A stretch of 57,473 nt of DNA from an uncultured Alteromonadaceae bacterium (lineage in GTDB: Bacteria > Pseudomonadota > Gammaproteobacteria > Enterobacterales > Alteromonadaceae), in NCBI GenBank assembly GCA_950073835.1, contig CATMRP010000008.1, forward strand, positions 1 to 57,473, given 5' to 3'. Numbering within the stretch: the first letter of the stretch is position 1; the number at the start of each line of letters is the position of its first letter. Below the pieces are notes generated by a model. The model searched no databases. It saw nothing but the letters and a program-made list of their open reading frames with translations, and had not been told where the DNA came from. A program made the position numbers and the translations under genes. Below, one piece after another: positions 39,234 to 50,230 of the stretch.

Positions 39234-41416
39234 TCCTCGTTAAATACAATAAATAATGTTGCCAGTGGTGGTAAGTTCACATTAATTGAGTAAGGCTGAT
39301 GATTCCATGGTACCGGCTCGGCCACACACTGCTGAGGTGTTGCAGCGCCACTCCCCCAATATACGCTATCATCAGTGTTTAATACCAGTTGGTATTCGCC
39401 CGGTTGCTGCACGCCAAGGCGGAAGTTTTCCCGCGGTGTTGGCGTCATGTTGCTGATCACATAAACCTGCTGCGTGCCATTTAAACTATGACGTACAAAA
39501 GAAAACACACTTTGTTCATGGTTATGCAGGTCAATCCAGTCAAATCCGGCTGGCTCGTGATCTCTCTGGTGTAGCGCTGGCAAAGCTTTGTACAGATGAT
39601 TTAAGTCACGGTACAGACGCTGTATGCCCTGGTGCTTATCAAAATCCAGCAGACGCCAGTCAACCGAGGCATCGTGATTCCATTCGCTGCTCTGGCCGAT
39701 TTCGTTACCCATAAAATTGAGTTTTTTGCCCGGGTGACCATACATAAACGCAGTGTAACAGCGGTGGTTGGCCGCCTGCTGCCATTCGTCGCCAGGCATT
39801 TTTCCAATTAGACTGCCTTTACCGTGGACGACTTCATCATGGGAAATCGGTAACACAAAATTCTCGTCAAAGGCATACACCATGCTGAAGGTCATTTCAG
39901 AGTGGTGGTAAGTACGATAGGCCGGATCCTTGCTGATATAATGCAGTGAGTCATGCATCCAGCCCATGTTCCACTTAAAGCCAAAGCCCAGCCCGCCATC
40001 AAAGACCGGCCGTGAAACTTTAGGAAAGCTGGTGGACTCCTCAGCAATGGTCATTGCATGCGGAAAATGCCGATACACTTCCTCGTTCATCCATTTCAAC
40101 AAGCTGATCGCCTCGAGATTTTCATTGCCGCCATGGACATTGGGGATCCATTCGCCATCTTCCCGTGAATAATCGAGGTACAACATACTGGCCACCGCGT
40201 CGACGCGCAAACCATCAACATGGAAATGCTCAAGCCAGTACAGGGCATTAGCAACCAGGAACTGTCTTACCGTATCCTTGCCAAAGTCATAGATGCAGGA
40301 GTTCCAGTCAGGATGCCAGCCACGGCGCGGATCGGCATACTCGTAAACATGACTACCGTCAAACCGGGCCAGGCCGTGCCCATCTTCCGGGAAGTGTGCC
40401 GGTACCCAGTCGATAATAACGCCAATATCGTTCTGATGGCAGGTATCAACAAAAAACTTAAAGTCATCAGGCGAACCAAAGCGACTGGTAGGCGCAAATA
40501 AGCCCACCGGCTGGTACCCCCAGGAACCGTCAAAAGGAAACTCCGAAACCGGCAGCAGCTCAATATGGGTGTAGCCCATTTCAGTAACATAGGCGACCAG
40601 TTCTTCGGCCAGTTCACGATAACTGAGATAGCGCTGATCGGGGTTACCCGGTCGCTTCCACGAGCCCAAATGCACCTCATAAACACTCATTGGAGTTTGG
40701 TATTTGTTCTGCTTCGCGGCTTTTTCGAGCCACTGTGCATCATGCCATTCATAGCGCTCGTGGTCGTAAATCAGCGACGCATGAGAAGGATATTGCTCGG
40801 CATAAAAGCCCAGCGGATCGGCTTTGTGCGGTAACTGATGACCATTGGCATCTTTCACCTGATACTTATACCGCGCTCCTTCGGCAAGCCCGGGCACAAC
40901 CAGCACCCAGTAACCCATATCGGTCTTTTGCATGGGATGGCAACGCCCGTCCCAACCGTTAAAGTCGCCAATCACCGATACCGCCGACGCATTCGGGGCG
41001 AACACCGCAAATCTTACGGCCGCGGCGTTGAATCCGTCACGCTCCAGGGTAATACGTTGTGCCCCTGCCTGGCGGTACAGGTTTTGCGGCTCATGATCAA
41101 TAAAATGCACCGCATGATAGGCTTCGGCCTGAAACTGATACGGGTCGGCGACCAGCGACTCACCGTCATCGGTCGTCACCCTTAACTGATAGGCAGACGC
41201 GCTGCTAAGCCCCTCAATGACGCCATTAAACAGGCCGTCACCATTTACCGATGCCAGTGTACCGAGCGATTCAGCCGACACTGCGTCGACCACCTCAACC
41301 GCCAGCGCGCCGGGTTGCCAGTACTGCACAAAGGTATTCGTGCCATTAAATTGCGGGCCTAACACGGCGAATGGGTGCTGGCACTGTGCCTGGGCTAACT
41401 GACCTTCAAATTGCAT
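39230..41416 (-). CDS. glgB: 1,4-alpha-glucan branching enzyme
   Basis: Makes alpha-1,6 branches in glycogen. The 728 residues equal E. coli GlgB in length. An N1 domain and a CBM48 precede the GH13 barrel, with nucleophile Asp406 (GLRVDAVAS), acid Glu459 (IAEEST) and LPISHDEVVHGKGS. Glucan synthase and ADP-glucose pyrophosphorylase genes are not in this window. Confidence 0.97.
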   Translation of the reverse strand: MQFEGQLAQAQCQHPFAVLGPQFNGTNTFVQYWQPGALAVEVVDAVSAESLGTLASVNGDGLFNGVIEGLSSASAYQLRVTTDDGESLVADPYQFQAEAYHAVHFIDHEPQNLYRQAGAQRITLERDGFNAAAVRFAVFAPNASAVSVIGDFNGWDGRCHPMQKTDMGYWVLVVPGLAEGARYKYQVKDANGHQLPHKADPLGFYAEQYPSHASLIYDHERYEWHDAQWLEKAAKQNKYQTPMSVYEVHLGSWKRPGNPDQRYLSYRELAEELVAYVTEMGYTHIELLPVSEFPFDGSWGYQPVGLFAPTSRFGSPDDFKFFVDTCHQNDIGVIIDWVPAHFPEDGHGLARFDGSHVYEYADPRRGWHPDWNSCIYDFGKDTVRQFLVANALYWLEHFHVDGLRVDAVASMLYLDYSREDGEWIPNVHGGNENLEAISLLKWMNEEVYRHFPHAMTIAEESTSFPKVSRPVFDGGLGFGFKWNMGWMHDSLHYISKDPAYRTYHHSEMTFSMVYAFDENFVLPISHDEVVHGKGSLIGKMPGDEWQQAANHRCYTAFMYGHPGKKLNFMGNEIGQSSEWNHDASVDWRLLDFDKHQGIQRLYRDLNHLYKALPALHQRDHEPAGFDWIDLHNHEQSVFSFVRHSLNGTQQVYVISNMTPTPRENFRLGVQQPGEYQLVLNTDDSVYWGSGAATPQQCVAEPVPWNHQPYSINVNLPPLATLFIVFNEE

Positions 41417-41468
41417 TCCTGACTCCTACTTCATCTGCGGCGTTGCGATTCATTTACTGCCTGTCCTG

Positions 41469-43679
41469 CTAGCGGTCGTTGTGTTGACGACCGGCTTCCT
41501 GACGGCCAGCATTTATACCGGCGGCCAGCGACTGAATATCCTCATCAGCGAAAATGCTCTCCAGGTTGCGTGAAAGCTTGCGTCGCCAGTTCGGATACTC
41601 CATAAACGTGCCCGGAATATTGACCGGTTTATCCATTTGCAGCCAGTCTTCCAGTTGCAGGCTTAGCAACGCACTGCTGCCATAGGCCATATGCGTCTGC
41701 AAGGCGAAGTTGAGTTCACGGCTCATACCCGTGACATTCACATCTCTGCCCACTTCGTCCCCTGCCCGGCCATGACCATGCAACGAATTAAGTATTTCCT
41801 GCTTATCTTCGTGACGGGATGCATACAGGGTTTGTAGCACATCGTCGTCGGTATACAAGCCTAATTGCTTACCCAATTCTAAATCCAGGCAATGCCAGTA
41901 GCCTATCAGGGTTGGCATATCATGGGTGGTCAGGGTCGACATACTCTGCTGCGGGTAGTGCGCCGGTGAGTAAAAACCACCGTCTTCAGCCTTTTCAAAA
42001 AAGAACACCCGGTAAGAGTACACGCCGTTATCCGCAAGTACCTGACGAATTTCTTCTGGTACGGTACCCAAATCCTCACCTATTACCATTGCCTGATGAC
42101 GATGACTTTCCAGCGCCAGAATGCCGAGTAAATCCTCCAGTGGATAGTACACATAACCGCCCTCTTTAGCGTGATCACCCTGACAAACCCACCACAGGCG
42201 TAATAGCCCCATGGCATGGTCAATTCGCAGAGCGCCGGACGATTGCATATTGCTGGTGAACAAATCAATGATCGGCTGATAGGCCTGTTGATAAAGGATC
42301 TCGGGATCCATGGGTGGCAGGCCCCAGTTTTGCCCGAGCGGGCCGAGGATATCCGGCGGTGCCCCAACACTGGCAGCGGTACAGTAAAGATCTTTGTTGC
42401 CCCAGATTTCTGCACTGCCCTCGCTTACCCCCACCGCCAGGTCGCGATAGATCCCCACAGGCATGCCCGCCGCAATAGCGGCCTGATTCGCTTTTTCGAG
42501 CTGTTCTGCTGCCTGCCATTGCAGGAACATATAAAACTGTACGCGTTTTTTATGCTTTTTGGCAAACTTTGCCACCGCTTCATTGTGGAAATCGCGCCAG
42601 TTTTCCGGGAATACCGGCCAGCCCCAAGCGTCTTTACCCTCATTTTGCAGATATTCCTGCATAGCATCGTAAGTGGCCTGCATCTCAAGGCTTTCACCAC
42701 CAGCCTGAATGAAGGCCTTAAACTCACGGTTTTGTTTGGTGTTTTTCTTCAGATATGCGTTGTAATACTCATCAAACAAGCTGTTCAGTGCAGCCATTTT
42801 AAGCTCGGTCACCAGGCTGTAGTCAACATACTCCACGCTTCGCGCCGTTTGGAGCCGAGTCTGAAAATCCTCAGCGTTCACCACCGCCTGGACTGCAGCA
42901 CTGGTATATTCGGGTAATGCCGTCACATCGATGTACAGAAAATTCAGCCAGCGTCGCGACGACGGACCGTATGGACTGCACGCTTCCGGGTTTGAAGGAT
43001 ACAGGGCATGAATAGGGTTGAGTCCAATAAACCCTGCTCCCTGCTTGCCGGCTTTAGTGACCAACTGGGCTAAATCAGAAAAGTCACCAATGCCCCAGTT
43101 ATTTTCGCTGCGCAGGCAATACAGTTGCACACTCAGGCCCCACAACTTTTTGCCTGCCTTAATAGCCTCGGGCTGATAACAGGCAACAGGTGCTAGGATA
43201 TAGCGCATGTCAGCGATAACGGTTTGTTCTTCACATACTGAGATACTGTGGTAGCCGCAGGGCAGTTCCTGTGGAAGTGCTATACTGTATTCATGAAATT
43301 CCAGGTCATCAACTACGCCAACATTGAGCAAAGTTTGATCAACTGGTATAACTGTAAAGGTATGACTATCACCTTCCTCGAGGTCGATGTTAACGGTGTA
43401 TTCCGTATTGACTGAAGCCAGTGGCAAGCGCAGGCGAATTTGTTTTTCGTCTTCAGTGCGCTGCACGCAAACCGGATCGAGCAGTTGAGACCATACCGTA
43501 GCGATCTCCGTATCGAGCTGTTCAGCTATCACTGATTCGTTACTGATGTCATATCCGAGAGCCTGAAGAAGTTTCGCTTTACTGGTTTCGGAAATTGTCG
43601 CTGGGTTACCCCATGCATCAACGTATTGGGTTTCTACGCCCCGCATTTCGACAAGCTTTTGCAAAACCTGATTAGTCAT
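41469..43679 (-). CDS. malQ: 4-alpha-glucanotransferase (amylomaltase)
   Basis: GH77 enzyme that transfers maltodextrin units and releases glucose. I start at ATG 43679 with AGGAAC 5-6 bases upstream (736 residues); the frame allows an earlier start at 43727. Sequence marks include EACSPYGPSSRRWLNFLYID, the nucleophile segment ALRIDHAMGLLRLWW and the acid in IGEDLGTVPEE. An extra N-terminal domain of about 140 residues is typical of the long MalQ type. First gene of the glucan operon; glucose released could enter through Glk at 46750. Confidence 0.95.
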   Translation of the reverse strand: MTNQVLQKLVEMRGVETQYVDAWGNPATISETSKAKLLQALGYDISNESVIAEQLDTEIATVWSQLLDPVCVQRTEDEKQIRLRLPLASVNTEYTVNIDLEEGDSHTFTVIPVDQTLLNVGVVDDLEFHEYSIALPQELPCGYHSISVCEEQTVIADMRYILAPVACYQPEAIKAGKKLWGLSVQLYCLRSENNWGIGDFSDLAQLVTKAGKQGAGFIGLNPIHALYPSNPEACSPYGPSSRRWLNFLYIDVTALPEYTSAAVQAVVNAEDFQTRLQTARSVEYVDYSLVTELKMAALNSLFDEYYNAYLKKNTKQNREFKAFIQAGGESLEMQATYDAMQEYLQNEGKDAWGWPVFPENWRDFHNEAVAKFAKKHKKRVQFYMFLQWQAAEQLEKANQAAIAAGMPVGIYRDLAVGVSEGSAEIWGNKDLYCTAASVGAPPDILGPLGQNWGLPPMDPEILYQQAYQPIIDLFTSNMQSSGALRIDHAMGLLRLWWVCQGDHAKEGGYVYYPLEDLLGILALESHRHQAMVIGEDLGTVPEEIRQVLADNGVYSYRVFFFEKAEDGGFYSPAHYPQQSMSTLTTHDMPTLIGYWHCLDLELGKQLGLYTDDDVLQTLYASRHEDKQEILNSLHGHGRAGDEVGRDVNVTGMSRELNFALQTHMAYGSSALLSLQLEDWLQMDKPVNIPGTFMEYPNWRRKLSRNLESIFADEDIQSLAAGINAGRQEAGRQHNDR

Positions 43680-43803
43680 AGTTGTTCCTGTGTGTGAGGT
43701 TTGCCTGAAAAGCAAACCGGGTGGCATAGGCCATTTAACAATACTCTACATTATTGTTGAAGATGTTCAGACGTAAAATTGAATACGTTTGCATTGGCAT
43801 TTC

Positions 43804-43827
43804 TGTAATTTTGCAACAAAATTAGCA
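43804..43827 (+). promoter_or_regulatory. AT-rich inverted repeat upstream of gapA, possible operator
   Basis: TGTAATTTT and AAAATTAGCA face each other across GCAAC, an imperfect dyad about 90 bases before the gapA ATG. Its left part matches 12 of 15 positions of the HexR-type box TGTAATTTTATTACA, which is too weak to call a HexR site with confidence. The intergenic space is shared with divergent malQ. Confidence 0.3.
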
Positions 43828-43902
43828 TAAAGTTTTGCCTTGGGTGTAGTTTTGATCCATACTTTACGTAATTATTTTTCAATCTATTAACTAACGATAT
43901 AG

Positions 43903-44907
<1,005 letters not shown>

Positions 44908-44930
44908 TCCCTTCTGGTGATGACGAAAAA

Positions 44931-44950
44931 GGTGCGATTTTTATCGCACC
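44931..44950 (+). terminator. Rho-independent terminator of gapA
   Basis: GGTGCGAT (44931-44938) and ATCGCACC (44943-44950) with a TTTT loop. TTTTTT follows and AAAAA precedes, so it can act in both directions. Confidence 0.9.
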
Positions 44951-45170
44951 TTTTTTATTTATCAGGCAAGATAAGCGATGCCGGGCCACCTCAGAATAGT
45001 TGATATCAGCGCGTTGCGGTTTGCATGACGTGCAGACGTATCTGGTTCTGCTCATGACCCGTGCCACAGCGCGGCAGGAAGTACGTTGAGGTGACACGGA
45101 AATCAACAACAATAAATGGCATTAAGTACCGACTTAACTGACCAACAAACAAGGTCAAGGGATATCACGA

Positions 45171-46016
45171 ATGAATGACCAAACGTATCAGATAGAAGAA
45201 AAAGACGGTAATCGCTTCGTTACCGTATCCAACGCATCAGCGAGTTGTCGCATCAGTCTGTTTGGCGGACATGTGCTGTCGTTTACTCCAAGCCATGACA
45301 ACCGCGACCGCTTATGGGTTAGCCCGGTTGCCGTTCTTAATGGTGAACGCCCTATTCGCGGCGGGATCCCACTTTGCTGGCCATGGTTCAGTGATGCTCA
45401 TGGTAAAGCGAAAGGCGAACTCCCCTCGCACGGTTTTCTGCGTACCCAGATGTGGGACATCAGTGAGTTTAACTGCGACGGCACCACTTCAGAAATGGTG
45501 CTGACACCGGCCACCACCAAAGGCCCGGGATTCAGTTATGAATGCACGGTAAAGTTACGCCTAAAGATTGCCCGCGAGCTGACCGTCAGCCTGGAAACCA
45601 CCAGTCTGGAGGAACAACAGGCCTTTACACTCAATTGCGCCCTGCATACTTATTTCGATGTGAATAAAATCGCCGACGTGGCGCTGGAAGGCTTATCCGG
45701 TGAATATAAAGATAAATTGGAAGACTGGGCAGTGAAACCGTCACCTACGCCGTATACTTTCAGTGGTGAAACCGATCGCATCCATCAGGAGGCGCCAGAA
45801 ACATTAACCATTGTCGCCAATCAGTCGCCTTACATTACCATTGGCTCAGCCGGTCACGACAGCATTGTAGTGTGGAATCCCTGGCAATCCGCCGCCTCGA
45901 TGAGTGACATGGACGCCTTCGGTTATAAACAAATGCTGTGCGTGGAAACCGCAGTGACTAACGGTACCACCCTTAAACCAGGCGATGTCCACACGCTTAC
46001 TCAGGTGATTGCTTAA
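45171..46016 (+). CDS. yeaD: D-hexose-6-phosphate mutarotase (YeaD-like)
   Basis: Interconverts alpha and beta anomers of glucose-6-phosphate. The 281 residues resemble E. coli YeaD. Visible are GGHVLSF, the segment RGGIPLCWPWF with phosphate-binding residues, the catalytic-type His in PSHGFLRTQMW, and HTYFDV. The position between gapA and the zwf-eda operon is metabolic: it feeds the beta anomer used by Zwf. In E. coli yeaD also follows gapA. Confidence 0.92.
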   Translation: MNDQTYQIEEKDGNRFVTVSNASASCRISLFGGHVLSFTPSHDNRDRLWVSPVAVLNGERPIRGGIPLCWPWFSDAHGKAKGELPSHGFLRTQMWDISEFNCDGTTSEMVLTPATTKGPGFSYECTVKLRLKIARELTVSLETTSLEEQQAFTLNCALHTYFDVNKIADVALEGLSGEYKDKLEDWAVKPSPTPYTFSGETDRIHQEAPETLTIVANQSPYITIGSAGHDSIVVWNPWQSAASMSDMDAFGYKQMLCVETAVTNGTTLKPGDVHTLTQVIA

Positions 46017-46059
46017 TCATCCCTGACGCCAACCAGGATTATAAACAAGCATTAAAAAA

Positions 46060-46081
46060 GGGTACGTCCAAGAACGTACCC
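46060..46081. terminator. Bidirectional terminator between mutarotase and eda
   Basis: GGGTACGT (46060-46067) and ACGTACCC (46074-46081) around CCAAGA, flanked by A5 on the left and T5 on the right. It serves both converging transcripts. Confidence 0.9.
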
Positions 46082-46103
46082 TTTTTATATTATCTGCAAG
46101 ATA

Positions 46104-46745
46104 TTACTTACTGGCGTTAGCAACCGCTTCTTTGGCCAGATCGGTAATGCGGTCCCAATCACCGTTCTTGATAGCATCATCCGGTGCCAGCCACGAACCA
46201 CCTACGCAGCGTACGTTTGGTAACGCCAGGTAATCGTTGTAGTTGTTTGGACCGATACCGCCAGTGGGACAAAATACGGTTTCAGGGAATGGCCCACTGA
46301 TAGACTTAATGGCTTTAACACCACCAGACGCTTCAGCCGGGAAAAACTTCAGGTAGGTGTAGCCTGCATCTTTCGCTTTCATCAGATCAGAGGTTGATGA
46401 AATACCCGGAATCAGTGGGATTTCGAAGTCGTGACCCGCTTTTAACAGGTCATCTGTCATACCCGGACTGATTGCAAACTTAGCGCCTGCCTCAACAACC
46501 TGTTTCAGCTGCTGCGCGTTGGTCACAGTGCCAGCGCCAATTAACGCATCAGGAACTTCATCTGCAATACGCTTAATCACATCCAGCGCGGCCGGAGTGC
46601 GTAAGGTCACTTCCAATACTTTAATACCACCTGCCATCAGCGCATGAGCCAGTGGCACCGCTTTTTCCACATCTTCAATAACCAGTACCGGCACTACCGG
46701 GCCTGCGGCGAAGATGTCTGCAGGTGAACTTTTCCAATTAGTCAT
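46104..46745 (-). CDS. eda: KDPG/KHG aldolase
   Basis: Splits 2-keto-3-deoxy-6-phosphogluconate into pyruvate and glyceraldehyde-3-phosphate. I start at ATG 46745, giving 213 residues (same as E. coli) beginning [15 protein letters not shown]; a TTG start at 46760 would overlap glk. The Schiff-base Lys is in TYLKFFPAE, and [14 protein letters not shown] is typical. Last gene of zwf-pgl-edd-glk-eda, 4 bases after the glk stop. Confidence 0.97.
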   Translation of the reverse strand: MTNWKSSPADIFAAGPVVPVLVIEDVEKAVPLAHALMAGGIKVLEVTLRTPAALDVIKRIADEVPDALIGAGTVTNAQQLKQVVEAGAKFAISPGMTDDLLKAGHDFEIPLIPGISSTSDLMKAKDAGYTYLKFFPAEASGGVKAIKSISGPFPETVFCPTGGIGPNNYNDYLALPNVRCVGGSWLAPDDAIKNGDWDRITDLAKEAVANASK

Positions 46746-46749
46746 AAAA

Positions 46750-47700
46750 TCAACTCGCAATCTGTTGTTGTAAATACGCTGATGCGCCTAATAAACCGTG
46801 GTCTGGCTCATTAATCAGGTATGTCGGAATATCTTTAACGTAATGTTTCATGCGTCCTTTGGCTTCGAAACGGGCTCTGAAATCACTGTTGATCAGAAAC
46901 TCCGTGAAGCGGGTAGCAATACCGCCACCAATAAATACGCCGCCGGTTGTGGCCAGATTCAGTGCCAGGTTACCGGCGAAACTACCCATGATCCGACAGA
47001 ACTGGGTCAGCGCTGATAAACACACTTCGCACTGGCCATTTAATGCCTGTTCGGTCACCTGAGCCGGATTGGTTATTGCCGGCTCTACGCCCTGATGCAA
47101 CGCCAGAGCACGATAGATATTGAGTAATCCGCGACCAGATAACACATCTTCGGCAGATACCCTGTCGAGTTCATTTTGCAAATGACGCCACACGACGATG
47201 TCGGTTTCATCAACCGGCGCAAAATCCACGTGACCACCTTCACCGTCGAGTGTTTTCCACCCTTCAGCAGTGTGCATCATGTGCTCAACGCCTAAGCCAG
47301 TACCGGCACCAAAGACGGCAACGTTTCCTTTATCAATCGATTGACCGGTGCCAATCTGGATAAGCTGTTCTGCGCCCAGTACCGGCAGTGAATGAGCCAC
47401 TGCGGTAAAGTCGTTAATCACATGCAAATCATGAAGTTCAAGCTGTTGCTTTAACGCGCGCTGCGAAAAAGTCCAGCTGTGATTAGTCATTGCTACTTCG
47501 TCACCAGTAACCGGACAGGCAATAGCGATACAGCCTGCACTGAAAGATTCACCGGTGTCAGAAAAATACTGTTTCAGAGCAACATCAATGCTGGCAAAGT
47601 CGTTACACAGATACTTCTTAATATTGCTCAGGCCGCTTTCGGTTATGGTAGCAACACGAATGTTCGTGCCGCCTACATCTGCGGCAAACCAGGCGCTCAT
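46750..47700 (-). CDS. glk: Glucokinase
   Basis: Phosphorylates cytoplasmic glucose with ATP. The 316 residues (E. coli Glk 321) show [10 protein letters not shown] at 8-17, the catalytic Asp region [10 protein letters not shown] and the GAGTGLG motif. Its ATG overlaps the edd stop by 4 bases. Being inside the Entner-Doudoroff operon, it couples free glucose directly to this pathway. Confidence 0.96.
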   Translation of the reverse strand: MSAWFAADVGGTNIRVATITESGLSNIKKYLCNDFASIDVALKQYFSDTGESFSAGCIAIACPVTGDEVAMTNHSWTFSQRALKQQLELHDLHVINDFTAVAHSLPVLGAEQLIQIGTGQSIDKGNVAVFGAGTGLGVEHMMHTAEGWKTLDGEGGHVDFAPVDETDIVVWRHLQNELDRVSAEDVLSGRGLLNIYRALALHQGVEPAITNPAQVTEQALNGQCEVCLSALTQFCRIMGSFAGNLALNLATTGGVFIGGGIATRFTEFLINSDFRARFEAKGRMKHYVKDIPTYLINEPDHGLLGASAYLQQQIAS

Positions 47701-49526
47701 ACATTTTGCTCCTGCGTGTAAAACAGTGTACAGGCACCTTCTTCTGCGCCGGAGATCACGCCGCGCATACCGCCAAATAACTCACGGCCCATGCCTTCAT
47801 GCTGCATGGTCAGATCGGCTACCGCTGCAGTACGTTGCGCCAGTGTTGCTTCGTCAACGTGCAGGGTCAGTGAACCGGTTTTGGTATCCAGTTCAATGAT
47901 GTCGCCGGTTTCCACTTTTGCCAGTAAGCCGCCTAAGAAGGCTTCCGGGGTAACATGGATAGCGGCAGGTACCTTACCGGATGCACCAGACATACGGCCA
48001 TCGGTCACCAGCGCTACGTTGTAGCCACGGTCCTGCAGTACACCCAGTGGTGGTGTTAAACGGTGCAGTTCCGGCATACCAATCGCAGCAGGCCCCTGGA
48101 ACCGAACAACAACAATGCAGTCTTTGTCCAGTTCACCAGATTTAAACGCCGCATCCAGTTGATACTGATCTTCAAATACCACGGCTGGCGCTTTAAGTGT
48201 GCAATGCGGGTTGCGCAGTGCTGAGGTCTTGATCACTGCCCGGCCCAGGTTACCTGACAGCACATTCAGGCCACCATCTGGCTTAAAGGGCGCTTCAACA
48301 CTGGCAAATACTTCAGTGTCGTGGGATTTAACCGGGCCATCACGCCAGGTCACTTCGCCGTCTTCGAGGGCTGGTTCCTTGGTGTACAAATCCAATCCGT
48401 CACCGACGATGGTTTTCACATCGTTATGGATAAGTCCGGCATCGAGTAACTGTTTGAACAACAACGCCATGCCGCCAGCTGCCACAAAGTGGTTGATGTC
48501 CGCAGAACCGTTAGGATAAATACGGGTTAACAGCGGTACCGCATTCGAAAGCTCGGAGAAATCATCCCAGGTAACGATGATGCCGGCAGCACGTGCTACC
48601 GCAATAAGGTGCATGGTGTGGTTAGTTGAACCACCAGTAGCCAACAAGGCTACGATACCGTTAACGATAGCTTTTTCGTCAACGATATGGCCAATTGGCG
48701 TGTAGTTGTCACCCAGAGCAGTCAGACGTGTCACCTGACGAGAAGCCGCTTTGGTTAACGCATCACGTAATTCTGTGCCCGGGTTAACAAAAGACGATCC
48801 CGGTAAATGCAGGCCCATCATTTCAACCACTAACTGGTTGCTGTTTGCCGTGCCATAAAACGTACAGGTACCAGCTGAGTGGTAAGACTGAGATTCTGCC
48901 TCGAGCAGCTTATCGCGGCCAACCTTGCCTTCAGCAAAAGCCTGACGAACCCGGGCTTTCTCTTTATTTGGCAAGCCACTTGGCATCGGACCGGCTGGTA
49001 CAAATACCGTTGGCAAGTGACCGAAGCTGAGCGAGCCGATTAGCAGCCCCGGGACAATCTTGTCACAGATCCCCAGCATCATGGCACCGTCGAACATGTT
49101 GTGAGACAGAGCAACTGCCGCCGACTGGGCGATGACGTCGCGACTCATCAGGCTCAGTTCCATGCCTGGGTTACCCTGGGTAACACCGTCACACATGGCT
49201 GGCACACCGCCAGCAAACTGAGCCACACTGCCCACTTCCTTGACCGCATCCTTGATAATTTTTGGATAGGTTTCGTAAGGCTGATGAGCTGACAGCATAT
49301 CGTTGTACGACGAGACGATCGCGATATTGGCTTTCGTCATGCTGCGCAGATCGGATTTATCACTGCTGTTACAGGCAGCAAATCCGTGCGCTAAGTTACC
49401 GCAAGACAACACACCACGATGGGGACCCTGTCCTCGGGCGCGCTCGATTTTTGCCAGATAGGCCTGACGGCTGGCTTTACTGCGCTCAATAATGCGCTGC
49501 GTGACTTCGTTTACCTGTGTATTCAT
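47697..49526 (-). CDS. edd: 6-Phosphogluconate dehydratase
   Basis: Fe-S dehydratase that makes KDPG from 6-phosphogluconate, the committed Entner-Doudoroff step. The 609 residues (E. coli 603) carry the cluster-cysteine segments [15 protein letters not shown] and GICDKIVPG, the [12 protein letters not shown] signature of IlvD/Edd proteins and [13 protein letters not shown]. It starts 9 bases after pgl. Confidence 0.97.
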   Translation of the reverse strand: MNTQVNEVTQRIIERSKASRQAYLAKIERARGQGPHRGVLSCGNLAHGFAACNSSDKSDLRSMTKANIAIVSSYNDMLSAHQPYETYPKIIKDAVKEVGSVAQFAGGVPAMCDGVTQGNPGMELSLMSRDVIAQSAAVALSHNMFDGAMMLGICDKIVPGLLIGSLSFGHLPTVFVPAGPMPSGLPNKEKARVRQAFAEGKVGRDKLLEAESQSYHSAGTCTFYGTANSNQLVVEMMGLHLPGSSFVNPGTELRDALTKAASRQVTRLTALGDNYTPIGHIVDEKAIVNGIVALLATGGSTNHTMHLIAVARAAGIIVTWDDFSELSNAVPLLTRIYPNGSADINHFVAAGGMALLFKQLLDAGLIHNDVKTIVGDGLDLYTKEPALEDGEVTWRDGPVKSHDTEVFASVEAPFKPDGGLNVLSGNLGRAVIKTSALRNPHCTLKAPAVVFEDQYQLDAAFKSGELDKDCIVVVRFQGPAAIGMPELHRLTPPLGVLQDRGYNVALVTDGRMSGASGKVPAAIHVTPEAFLGGLLAKVETGDIIELDTKTGSLTLHVDEATLAQRTAAVADLTMQHEGMGRELFGGMRGVISGAEEGACTLFYTQEQNV

Positions 49527-49535
49527 TACTGACTC

Positions 49536-50228
49536 CTACGGTGCCCATTTCAAGGTCACTTGTGCTGCGTTAATCACAGCAACAATTGGCTTTTCAGTGG
49601 CCGTGGCATTGGCAACTGCGTCTTCAAGTACCTGACGTTTCTTATCACCGGTCAGGTGTAGATAGATATTTCGGCTGGCGACAATCGCTGGCAGCGTCAG
49701 CGACATACGCTGATGCGGGGCCGTAGTCGGCTGCGTGGCAATACACACCCGGCCGCTGTTCATGGCCAGACCATCTTCAAGTTGCTCACAGCACGGGAAT
49801 AATGAAGCGGTATGACCGTCTTCGCCCATCCCTAGGATCAGCACATCAAATGGCTGTGACATGGCAGACAAACGGCTTTCGCAAGCCACTGCTGCGTCGG
49901 TGGCGTCAGCCTCAGCCGATTTCATTTCAATAAAGCGCGCCGCACTGGCTTTACCAACCAGCAGGTTTTCTTTAACCAGGCGGGTGTTACTGGCATCACT
50001 GCTCTCTTTTACCCATCGTTCGTCAACCAGTGACACATCCACACTGGCCCAGTCGATATCGGTTTCGCTTAATGCTTTAAACAGTGGCAGCGGTGTACGA
50101 CCACCGCTAACCATCAGGCTTGCCCTGCCGCGCTGAGCAACGCCCTGGGAAAGCTTTTCTGCAATCTCCGCTGCAAACTCTTCGTTCAGCGCCTCAGCAC
50201 TTTCATATAATGATTGTGTTAATGGCAT
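49536..50228 (-). CDS. pgl: 6-Phosphogluconolactonase
   Basis: Hydrolyses 6-phosphogluconolactone between the Zwf and Edd/Gnd steps. The 230 residues belong to the SOL/DevB type: SGGRTPLPLFKAL near residue 41, VSLVDERWV, and LGMGEDGHTASLFP. It starts 2 bases after the zwf stop, giving tight coupling. Confidence 0.95.
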   Translation of the reverse strand: MPLTQSLYESAEALNEEFAAEIAEKLSQGVAQRGRASLMVSGGRTPLPLFKALSETDIDWASVDVSLVDERWVKESSDASNTRLVKENLLVGKASAARFIEMKSAEADATDAAVACESRLSAMSQPFDVLILGMGEDGHTASLFPCCEQLEDGLAMNSGRVCIATQPTTAPHQRMSLTLPAIVASRNIYLHLTGDKKRQVLEDAVANATATEKPIVAVINAAQVTLKWAP

Positions 50229-50230
50229 AA

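Noticed and set aside
42216-42917. 233-residue frame antisense to malQ
   Set aside because: Opposite to a well-supported GH77 gene, with no ribosome site or protein family character.
46746-46760. TTG start of eda at 46760
   Set aside because: ATG 46745 gives the exact family N-terminus and length.
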